A stretch of 7,529 bases of DNA. Origin: JAEZKC01 sp046538945 (GTDB taxonomy: Bacteria; Fibrobacterota; Chitinivibrionia; Chitinivibrionales; Chitinispirillaceae). The notes beneath the pieces were generated by a model, which worked only from the letters and a program-made list of their open reading frames with translations, searched no databases and had not been told where the DNA came from. Shown one piece after another: positions 1-5,484 of this stretch; position 1 is the stretch's first letter; every line of letters starts with the position of its first letter. The stretch spans positions 1 through 7,529 of the forward strand of contig JBKHHW010000159.1 in assembly GCA_046538945.1 (NCBI GenBank), read 5' to 3'. Position numbers and translations under genes: made by a program.

Positions 1-176
1 GCCTTTACTTTCGTAACCAATCCAAGGACAGCAAAACCTGATTGGGCTGAATTGGCTACATCCCATAGCGTGTAAAAGGGATTATTAGGCTTACTGTCTG
101 CCTGTGAATGGAAAAAAACGGAACATATTAAAACCATTAGAAAAGGTTTCGGAAAACATCGTATGGATTTCGCCAC
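1..176 (-). CDS. Partial unrecognised exported protein, 5' end only
   Basis: The minus strand is open without a stop from about position 377 to the left edge, so the 3' end lies outside the window. I prefer the GTG at 176-174. It has an AGGTGG ribosome-binding-like sequence a few bases upstream and opens directly into a signal peptide: MAKSIRCFPKPF, then a hydrophobic run LMVLICSVFF, then a signal peptidase I type site HSQA|DS. The mature part begins SKPNNPFYTLWDVANS and I do not recognise it. Alternative starts are ATG at 317 (no clear ribosome-binding site) and ATG at 257 (AGGA upstream). Both would place a second hydrophobic stretch before the signal. The region is more AT-rich than the genes to its right. 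It is transcribed divergently from the kinase gene. Function unknown; it could be the start of a lipid- or surface-related envelope protein, but nothing shown here decides that. Confidence 0.42.
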   Translation of the reverse strand, partial: MAKSIRCFPKPFLMVLICSVFFHSQADSKPNNPFYTLWDVANSAQSGFAVLGLVTKVK

Positions 177-410
177 CTGCAAACCACCTGGTCCGTTAGT
201 TATAAATGCCCCAAGTAATGTAAAATAACATAGGGTGTTGAGGGCCATAAGATACATCTTTCGATTTTCCTGCCTGAGTTCAAAATGAATGCAGTCGAAT
301 TTTAATGACTTAGGCATAAAAAATATGGTTCGTATCCAGAATAATCTATATTCCACTCTCAATACACGATAAAATAATTAAATCACTGGTATAAAAATCC
401 AGGAGTTTCA
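177..410. other. AT-rich divergent intergenic region
   Basis: This stretch lies between the divergent partial gene on the minus strand and the kinase gene on the plus strand, and should carry promoters for both. I see no tRNA, no repeat array and no strong paired -35/-10 elements. TATATT at 347-352 and TAAAAT at 370-375 are -10-like, but neither has a good -35 at 16-18 bases. TATAAA at 390-395 is too close to the ribosome-binding site to serve the kinase gene. If the minus-strand gene starts at 257 or 317, part of this region is coding. Confidence 0.4.
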
Positions 411-1376
411 GTGTCTGGACCGCAGTTTATAGATACAGTTCTGAAGGCGACCGGCGCAGACGATGTTACCTATACCGACAGAGTCCAGAGCCTCTGGGAA
501 GGGTACGGGGAGATTCTCCGCGTGGGCCTGGAGGGATCTGACTATCCCAGTGTCATTGTCAAGCATATCCGCTGGCCGGACAGGAAAAAGAGCAGAGTAT
601 CCCACCGTTCGCACCAGAGAAAGGTGCGCTCCTATCAGGTTGAGATGAACTGGTATGAAAACTACAGTTTCCGCTGCACGAACCTCTGCAGGGTTCCCCG
701 CCTTCTTGCCAAACAGGCTGGCAAAGGGGAAGTGCTTCTGGTGCTTGATGATCTCGATGCCGCCGGGTTTTCCAGACGGAAGAACCGTGCGTCCATGTCT
801 GATGCCCGGGTGTGTATCGGGTGGCTGGCCAATTTCCATGCGCAGTTCATGGGCGAGCGCCCCGAGGGTCTGTGGAAACTGGGAACCTACTGGCACCTCT
901 CGACCCGCCCCGATGAACTCAAACGCCTCAATGACAATACTCTGAGAAATGCGGCTTCCGCCATTGACCTGAAGCTTAGGTCAACCGCTTTTCAAACCAT
1001 AGTGCATGGTGATGCAAAGCTGGCCAACTTCTGTTTTGCCCGCGACAGCAGAAGTGTTGCCGCGGTTGATTTTCAATACGTGGGCGGTGGTTGCGGTATG
1101 AAGGATCTGGCGTACCTTGTGGGAAGCTGTTTTGACGAAAGCGAGGCGGAGCGCCTTGAGGAGGAACTTCTTGACCTCTATTTCCGCATACTCCTCAGGG
1201 CGTTGACCGAAAGAGACTATGAAGGTGATGCCGATAGGCTTGAAAAGGAGTGGCGAAGCCTCTACCCGGTGGCTTGGACCGATTTTCACCGTTTTCTGAA
1301 AGGGTGGACGGATGGTTTCTGGTCGCCCAACTGCTACAGCGAGCGGGTGGCGCGGGAGGTTATTGCGCAGTTGTGA
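411..1376 (+). CDS. APH/choline-kinase-fold phosphotransferase (EcKinase-like)
   Basis: A 321-residue cytoplasmic small-molecule kinase of the aminoglycoside phosphotransferase/ecdysteroid-kinase-like superfamily. The GTG start at 411 is preceded by AGGAG at 401-405, five bases away. Visible kinase elements are: an N-lobe lysine at VIVK (K51); a probable helix-C acid around E78 (YQVEMNWYENY); a hinge-like VLDDLDAAGF at 111-120; the catalytic loop VHGDAKLANF at 198-207, with H199, D201 and N206; and the metal-binding VDFQYVGGG with D220, followed by KDLAYLVG at 231-238. The HGD...DFQ...DLAYL arrangement is typical of EcKinase-type and choline-kinase-like members rather than classical antibiotic-resistance enzymes. 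The substrate cannot be read from sequence; amino-alcohols, sugars or methylthioribose-type metabolites are known for the superfamily. It stands alone upstream of a degraded gene, so context gives no pathway. Confidence 0.85.
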   Translation: MSGPQFIDTVLKATGADDVTYTDRVQSLWEGYGEILRVGLEGSDYPSVIVKHIRWPDRKKSRVSHRSHQRKVRSYQVEMNWYENYSFRCTNLCRVPRLLAKQAGKGEVLLVLDDLDAAGFSRRKNRASMSDARVCIGWLANFHAQFMGERPEGLWKLGTYWHLSTRPDELKRLNDNTLRNAASAIDLKLRSTAFQTIVHGDAKLANFCFARDSRSVAAVDFQYVGGGCGMKDLAYLVGSCFDESEAERLEEELLDLYFRILLRALTERDYEGDADRLEKEWRSLYPVAWTDFHRFLKGWTDGFWSPNCYSERVAREVIAQL

Positions 1377-1691
1377 ATGGCGTTCTATTTTGGGAACTAC
1401 GATGCGAACTGCAATGATTATCTGAATGTTAACGAATGTAGTACGCTGAATAATGACGTTTTCCGGACGGAGTATACCTTTGGCGAGTGAGACACCGACA
1501 ACGACGGTCGAATCGACAGGATGAGTTCTGGGACGGGGTTTGTGAGTCGAGTTCTGCTGAGCACCTGAGATGATGACCAAAACGGTCTGAACCCGGATGA
1601 ATTCTGTTCGATGGTTTTTTCCATCGCAGATGAGAACCAGGACGGGCAGGTGGAGTTTGAGGGGTATAATGACTTTGCGCAGAGGTGGTAT
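1377..1691 (+). pseudogene. Decayed tandem EF-hand calcium-binding protein
   Basis: The frame beginning at the ATG at 1377, directly after the kinase stop, encodes four recognisable 12-residue EF-hand loops. They are DANCNDYLNVNE (1401-1436), DTDNDGRIDR (from 1491), DDDQNGLNPDEF (from 1569) and DENQDGQVEFEG (1629-1664). The frame is broken by TGA at 1488-1490 and TGA at 1566-1568, each immediately before the first Asp of a loop. Loop 2 loses its terminal acidic residues in this frame, but a shift at about 1518-1520 restores DEFWDG, so a frameshift lies there. Loop 3 looks one residue short between G and L, and loop 4 has Gly at position 12, where Glu coordinates calcium. No ribosome-binding site is properly spaced from 1377, so the 5' end may also be lost. 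EF-hands in bacteria bind Ca2+, often in exported proteins. Decay of a once-functional gene is the simplest reading; the exact 3' limit is uncertain. Confidence 0.7.
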
Positions 1692-1911
1692 CGAGTGGCG
1701 CTGTGGGGGCTGGCGGGAAGACTCAATGGGAATTGTTCTGGGGGAGGTTCCTACAATCAGTCAGGGCCGGTGCTGAGTCTTCAAAGCAGGCGCCTAAATA
1801 CTACTTTCATCCCAAAAAGAACCGCTCGCCTCTTAATTGCAACTAAATCAATAAAGACTCTGAACTCATCTTCTGAACAAAACAAGATCATCACACACCC
1901 TTTCATCACTG

Positions 1912-1937
1912 AAAAGCCTTGTCAATTTCCGGCTTTT
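1912..1937. repeat. Inverted repeat flanking the -35 element
   Basis: AAAAGCC at 1912-1918 and GGCTTTT at 1931-1937 are perfect 7-base inverted arms around a 12-base centre, TTGTCAATTTCC. As RNA this makes a weak AT-rich hairpin ending in four T's, so it could be a poor terminator for upstream transcription. Because the centre contains a good -35 hexamer, a repressor or activator site is at least as likely. Confidence 0.4.
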
Positions 1938-1948
1938 ATGGTTATATT
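1919..1948 (+). promoter_or_regulatory. Sigma-70-like promoter for the M23-LysM gene
   Basis: TTGTCA at 1919-1924 (five of six bases match TTGACA) is followed after 18 bases by TATATT at 1943-1948 (five of six match TATAAT). The start of transcription would be near 1955, giving a leader of about 60 bases before the ATG at 2017. This is the best paired promoter in the window. It assumes a standard housekeeping sigma factor. Confidence 0.5.
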
Positions 1949-1968
1949 GATAGATTAAACTTTCAGAA

Positions 1969-1984
1969 ACCCCGTTTCAGGGGT
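1969..1984 (+). promoter_or_regulatory. Leader hairpin before the M23 gene
   Basis: ACCCC at 1969-1973 pairs with GGGGT at 1980-1984 around a six-base loop. The same CCCC could instead pair with GGGG at 1998-2001, which belongs to the only ribosome-binding-like sequence (GAGGGG, 1996-2001) before the ATG at 2017. That site is spaced 15 bases from the start, longer than usual. Two alternative pairings could therefore affect translation, but the stems are short and this may be chance. Confidence 0.25.
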
Positions 1985-2016
1985 GGAAAACTTACGAGGG
2001 GCTCCAATACAAAATA

Positions 2017-2964
2017 ATGAAACAGTTCCGATTTCTTCAGATATGCATCGTTTTCTCAGCTGCCCTTTTTATTGCACCAGCTTCGGTACCGGACATTGAT
2101 TTCGCCCTGGCGTGGGAACCCGATTCAACTCAACAGGACAATTCGGGTGCCGAGGAGGGGGAGGATTTCAATTCACTTTTCGAGGATGTCTACACCGAGA
2201 TCGATACAACTTACGCCTGGAGCAACTACAAGATCAACTCCGGGCGCTTTGACTACAAAACCCTGGGTCCCGGGGACACTATAAGAATTCCTCTGGTCGA
2301 TTCGGCTCACAAAAGGATCTATGTCCATCCTTTCGAAAATTACGTTTCCTCCGATTTCGGCAGGCGCAGGTACGGATGGCATTACGGAGTGGATGTGAAG
2401 CTCTGGACGGGCAATCCGGTGAAATGTGCATTCGACGGGATCGTGCGGGTGGTGACCTATGACCCTCGCGGTTACGGGAGAGTTGTCGTGGTCAGGCATC
2501 ACAGCGGGCTTGAGACCCTGTACGCGCACCTGTCGCGGGCAAAAGTGAAACCGAGGCAGAAAGTGAAGGCCGGGGATATTATCGGTTTGGGGGGCAACAC
2601 CGGGCGATCGTCGGGATCTCACCTTCACTTTGAAATGCGCTACTACGGTGAGCCGTTCAACCCCAATCATATCATCGACTTCGAAAACTATCGCTTAAAA
2701 AATGATATCCTTGTGCTTACGAGAGAAAATTTCGAGTACCTGACGGTGCAGAGGCAGACCGTGTACCATACCATCCGCAAGGGGGACACGCTGGGGGCCA
2801 TTGCGCGCCGGTACGGGACCGGGGTTTCCACCCTGTGCACACTCAATGGTATCGGGCCACGGACGGTTCTGAGGATCGGGCGCAGGCTGATGGTGAGAAC
2901 GGCCAAAAAGGGGGAGAAGAAGCTGACGCTGCAGGTGAAAAAGTCATCCGAGGCGACCCAATAG
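2017..2964 (+). CDS. Secreted M23 (LytM) endopeptidase with C-terminal LysM domain
   Basis: A 315-residue exported peptidoglycan hydrolase. Residues 1-30 form a signal peptide (MKQFRF, then a hydrophobic stretch ending near ALA at 30-32). Residues 33-65 are acidic and low in complexity. The M23 domain spans about 100-220, with the complete set of metal and catalytic residues: H122 and D126 in WHYGVD, H171 in YAHL, and H202/H204 in SHLHFE. A LysM domain follows at about 249-293 (VYHTIRKGDTLGAIARRYG...LRIGRRLMV), giving peptidoglycan binding. M23 enzymes cleave peptide cross-links in the cell wall. In the better-known NlpD/MepM layout, LysM precedes the peptidase; here it follows. The gene has its own promoter-like sequence and lies 125 bases upstream of the nuclease-family gene. 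The start is the only sensible one because it opens the signal peptide. The residue set predicts catalytic activity, unlike the EnvC-like protein downstream. Confidence 0.92.
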   Translation: MKQFRFLQICIVFSAALFIAPASVPDIDFALAWEPDSTQQDNSGAEEGEDFNSLFEDVYTEIDTTYAWSNYKINSGRFDYKTLGPGDTIRIPLVDSAHKRIYVHPFENYVSSDFGRRRYGWHYGVDVKLWTGNPVKCAFDGIVRVVTYDPRGYGRVVVVRHHSGLETLYAHLSRAKVKPRQKVKAGDIIGLGGNTGRSSGSHLHFEMRYYGEPFNPNHIIDFENYRLKNDILVLTRENFEYLTVQRQTVYHTIRKGDTLGAIARRYGTGVSTLCTLNGIGPRTVLRIGRRLMVRTAKKGEKKLTLQVKKSSEATQ

Positions 2965-3033
2965 CCGGCATGTTTTCCAACTTTTCCGCCCAAACTTCTC
3001 TAACTTGAGCCTAAACTGCTTGGCCGCTAATTC

Positions 3034-3059
3034 GGTTCAGTGTATTTTTAGTTTGAACC
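3034..3059. repeat. Inverted repeat GGTTCA-N14-TGAACC
   Basis: GGTTCA at 3034-3039 and TGAACC at 3054-3059 are perfect six-base arms around an AT-rich 14-base centre. No T-run follows the repeat, so it does not look like an intrinsic terminator. It overlaps a possible weak promoter (TTGGCC 3020-3025, 17 bases, TATTTT 3043-3048; four of six matches each) upstream of the gene at 3090. An operator is possible, but so is chance. Confidence 0.28.
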
Positions 3060-3089
3060 TCAAAGAGTTTTAACGGAAATTGTGGATAT

Positions 3090-3569
3090 ATGCTTGTTCA
3101 GGTTGAAGTAGCTTCTTTTGCAGTAGATCCTTCCCGCAATGCGCCGCTGGTGCTTTTGAGGGAAGTAGGCGGCATCAGATCTGTCGCTGTTCCCATAGGG
3201 CCTCTGGAGGCCAGTGCAATCGCGATCCATTCTCTTCAGGTGGAACCGGAAAAGCCGCTCACCATAGATCTGGTGAAGATCATGATGGAGGAGCTGGGGG
3301 CGGTTCTTACGCGGGTGGTGATATATGATGTAATAGAGCAGGCTTTCCAGGCCCGTCTTCAGATCCGTAGCGGTTCCAATGTGAAAGTGATCGATTGCCG
3401 GCCCTGTGATGCGCTGGGCCTGGCACTCAGGTTCGATTCGCCTATTTTCGTCAATGATGCAGTGTTCGAAAAGCTGCAGTCCGGAAACGGTCTCTCCGAA
3501 TCCGAACAGCTGCGTAAAAATATAAGAAATCTTGATACAACCGAATTTGGCCGATTTGTTTTGGAGTGA
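3090..3569 (+). CDS. Bifunctional nuclease family (BFN/DUF151) protein
   Basis: A 159-residue protein that matches the bacterial BFN/DUF151 family over essentially its full length. Diagnostic stretches are VPIGPLEASAIAIHSLQ (34-50), the helix LVKIMMEELGAVLTRVVIYD (61-80), the strand FQARLQI (86-92), and the family signature IDCRPCDALGLALRFDSPIFV (101-121), where most members have RPSDAIALA. The C-terminal LDTTEFGRFVLE corresponds to the usual l-x-x-eDFG-x-F. Plant and archaeal relatives have been reported to have RNase and DNase activity. The bacterial role is poorly known, so the name is a family label, not a demonstrated activity here. It has no signal peptide and should be cytoplasmic. The ATG at 3090 has only a weak GGA-type ribosome-binding sequence. 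Its TGA lies seven bases before the next gene, whose ribosome-binding site it contains, so the two genes are co-transcribed and probably translationally coupled. Confidence 0.9.
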   Translation: MLVQVEVASFAVDPSRNAPLVLLREVGGIRSVAVPIGPLEASAIAIHSLQVEPEKPLTIDLVKIMMEELGAVLTRVVIYDVIEQAFQARLQIRSGSNVKVIDCRPCDALGLALRFDSPIFVNDAVFEKLQSGNGLSESEQLRKNIRNLDTTEFGRFVLE

Positions 3570-3576
3570 ACCCTTT

Positions 3577-5376
3577 ATGATTAAATTCAGAAGTACCATC
3601 CTTTGTCTGATACTCTGTGTAAGCTTTTCCGCGCTGGCCAATGAAAGCGCCTCGCCTCTCTTCAAAAAAGCAAAAGCGTTTTATGTTGCCGGGCAATATG
3701 ATTCCACCATCGTTCTCATCCGGGAGCACCTGAAGAAAAACGGCAGAGATCCCGAATCGCTCACTCTTGTTCCTCTGGTTGTGGAAGCCTACATGAGAAA
3801 GGGGAATTACCTTCAGGTTCATCGGCTGATCGATATGTACCGTCAGAAGTATCCCGATGTGGCCTACATGCCGCGGCTCAATTATCTGCAGGGAGTGGCC
3901 TACGCCAAGGAGGACAACCACACGGCATCGTTGGCCGCCTTTTCCCAGGCGATGCAGAAGGGGTTGTCGGAGGAACTCCAGAGGCTTACCCGATCGAATG
4001 TGGAGAACATCTGCAGGCGCGCTCTGAGTATAGAAGAACTTTCCGGGCTTGCCCAGAAGGGCGGACTCTACTACGATATTCTGGAGATCATCAGGTTCTT
4101 CGAAATACAGAAACTGCTGGATGCGGGCCAGGCGGTCAGAGCGAAGAACAGTGCGGAGGACTTCAGAAAGGATTTCCCTCGTTCGCGCTACAGTGAGCAG
4201 ATCAAGGGAGTTTTGAGCAGGTCGAAGGAGCGGCAGAAGAACACCGTTCAGGTCGGGATGCTGGCTCCGCTCTCGGGTTTGGACGCCGAAGTGGGAAAGA
4301 GGGTAATGCAGGGTGCCAAGCTGGCCATAGAGCGGTACAATGCCCGTACACCTCAGACCATCGAGTTTATCGTGTACGACACGAAAGGCAGCATGGTCGA
4401 GACGGCGTACAAGTCAAAGGCTCTGGTTCAGAAGGATCAGGTTCCGGTGGTGATCGGCCCCGTGCTTTCCTCCACGGCAACTGCGAGTGCTTCGATGTTC
4501 ATGGGGAGAGATGTTCTGATGATCTCCCCGACTGCAACCGAAGAGGGTATTGCTGGAATCGGGGACAATATCTTTCAGATGAACATCACTATGGGGTCAC
4601 TGTCCAGCAAAATCGCCCGTTACGCGGTGGAGAGGCTTAATATCCGCGAATTCGCCATATTCGCTCCCAACAGTGGTTACGGGGTGGCCATGGCGGAATC
4701 CTTTAAGGAGGAACTGAGAAAGTACAATATAGAAGTAGTGCACGAGGAGTTTTTCGAAGAGGGTATTCATGATTTCAGGCCTCACTTCATGCGGCTCAGA
4801 AAGTCACTACTGGCGCGTCATCTGGAGAAGATATCCGCGGAAAAGGGAGATATGCACAGGGTGGTTCAGGTGAGCCGCAGGGACAGCATCCGTTATTCTG
4901 ATTCCACTCTTGCTGTGGGAGGACTGTTCATGCCGGTTGAATCGGATGATGTGCTCAAGCTTGCCCCTCAGGCAGTGTTCCACAGAATTCAGACTCAGAT
5001 GCTCGGCTCAAGCGGCTGGCATGATTCGAAGGTCCCCAAAGACGGCAAGCGCTACGTTCAGAACGCGATGATCTCCTCCGGCTTCGAGCCCGACAGAAAC
5101 AGCAAGGAGTGGCAGGCGTTCGACAAGGCCTACAAGGTGCGTTTCAATATGGATGCCGACAAGATCGCAGCCCTGGGCTACGACGCGGCGCGGCTGGTGA
5201 TCAAGGCGATCGAGCAGACTGGTGGAACCGATGTGTCGAAGATGATCAAAGGTCTTAAAAAGGTACAGAACTACAAGGGACTTGCCGGAGAGGTGACTTT
5301 CAACCCGCAGTCGGGTGCCAATATTGAAGCGGCTATCATGAAAGTGTCCGGAGACGGCTTCATCCGCGTGCAGTGA
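3577..5376 (+). CDS. Periplasmic TPR + LpoA-like/Peripla_BP_6 protein
   Basis: A 599-residue exported protein. I choose ATG 3577 because GGAG at 3563-3566 sits ten bases upstream and the protein then opens with a clean signal peptide (MIKFRSTILCLILCVSFS, cleavage after ALA at residues 19-21). An in-frame ATG at 3532 would bury that signal. Residues 25-215 are helical with TPR-like repeats (KAKAFYVAGQYDSTIVLIRE, LNYLQGVAYAKEDNHTASLAAF). From about 223 to 597 there is a type-1 periplasmic-binding fold of the leucine-binding/LppC class: VGMLAPLSG (226-234), QGAKLAIERYN (245-255), VVIGPVLSSTA (291-301), HDFRPHFMRLR (398-408), FMPVE (451-455), QMLGSSGWHD (474-483) and AALGYDAARLVIKA near the end. 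TPR plus this fold is the plan of LpoA, the outer-membrane activator of PBP1A. Unlike LpoA there is no lipobox, so it should be soluble periplasmic. Its position beside ftsX supports a cell-wall role, but a solute-binding role cannot be excluded. Confidence 0.85.
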   Translation: MIKFRSTILCLILCVSFSALANESASPLFKKAKAFYVAGQYDSTIVLIREHLKKNGRDPESLTLVPLVVEAYMRKGNYLQVHRLIDMYRQKYPDVAYMPRLNYLQGVAYAKEDNHTASLAAFSQAMQKGLSEELQRLTRSNVENICRRALSIEELSGLAQKGGLYYDILEIIRFFEIQKLLDAGQAVRAKNSAEDFRKDFPRSRYSEQIKGVLSRSKERQKNTVQVGMLAPLSGLDAEVGKRVMQGAKLAIERYNARTPQTIEFIVYDTKGSMVETAYKSKALVQKDQVPVVIGPVLSSTATASASMFMGRDVLMISPTATEEGIAGIGDNIFQMNITMGSLSSKIARYAVERLNIREFAIFAPNSGYGVAMAESFKEELRKYNIEVVHEEFFEEGIHDFRPHFMRLRKSLLARHLEKISAEKGDMHRVVQVSRRDSIRYSDSTLAVGGLFMPVESDDVLKLAPQAVFHRIQTQMLGSSGWHDSKVPKDGKRYVQNAMISSGFEPDRNSKEWQAFDKAYKVRFNMDADKIAALGYDAARLVIKAIEQTGGTDVSKMIKGLKKVQNYKGLAGEVTFNPQSGANIEAAIMKVSGDGFIRVQ

Positions 5377-5384
5377 TTTCTGAT

Positions 5385-5394
5385 TTACCGGTAA
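5385..5394. repeat. Perfect palindrome TTACCGGTAA
   Basis: A ten-base perfect palindrome lying nine bases after the stop of the LpoA-like gene and directly abutting a GC-rich hairpin. It could be a protein-binding site controlling ftsX, but one copy in one window cannot distinguish this from chance. Confidence 0.3.
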
Positions 5395-5427
5395 CGGCTG
5401 CCGCGAGCGCTTAGAGATGGCGGCCGT
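5394..5427 (+). promoter_or_regulatory. GC-rich hairpin between LpoA-like gene and ftsX
   Basis: ACGGCTGCC at 5394-5402 pairs with GGCGGCCGT at 5419-5427 (nine pairs, one of them G-U) around a 16-base loop. No U-run follows, so it is not a classical intrinsic terminator. In the only sizeable gap of this part of the operon it may act as a transcript-processing or stabilising element, a partial terminator setting the ratio between upstream and downstream genes, or a leader structure for ftsX. Confidence 0.4.
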
Positions 5428-5484
5428 ACTGGAAACTCCTCGAATTGCCGGCAGAAGTACAGGTGTCGGACTGGATTTCTGATC

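Larger units (their letters stand above)
1692..2016. other. Non-coding region between EF-hand remnant and M23 gene
   Basis: The EF-hand reading frame stays open to a TAA at 1956-1958, but the sequence after about 1691 shows no family resemblance and looks like random translation, becoming AT-rich after about 1800. It contains the promoter at 1919-1948, an inverted repeat around its -35, and a leader hairpin, each listed separately. I see no RNA gene. Confidence 0.5.

Noticed and set aside
390..395. TATAAA as the -10 of the kinase promoter
   Set aside because: Transcription would begin within the ribosome-binding site at 401-405, and no -35 is present at the right distance.
411..1376. Kinase as an aminoglycoside resistance gene
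   Set aside because: Only the general fold is shared; the DFQ...DLAYL pattern points to EcKinase/choline-kinase-like members, and there is no mobile element or resistance context.
1374..1568. UGA recoded as Trp or selenocysteine
   Set aside because: TGA ends four intact genes at family-typical positions, no intact gene has internal TGA, and the EF-hand region shows frameshift damage too.
981..1726. Minus-strand open frames opposite the kinase end and EF-hand remnant
   Set aside because: No family features, no ribosome-binding site, and the plus strand encodes recognisable kinase and EF-hand motifs.
3532..3576. ATG 3532 as start of the LpoA-like protein
   Set aside because: It lies inside the BFN gene, lacks a ribosome-binding site and would place 15 residues before the signal peptide.
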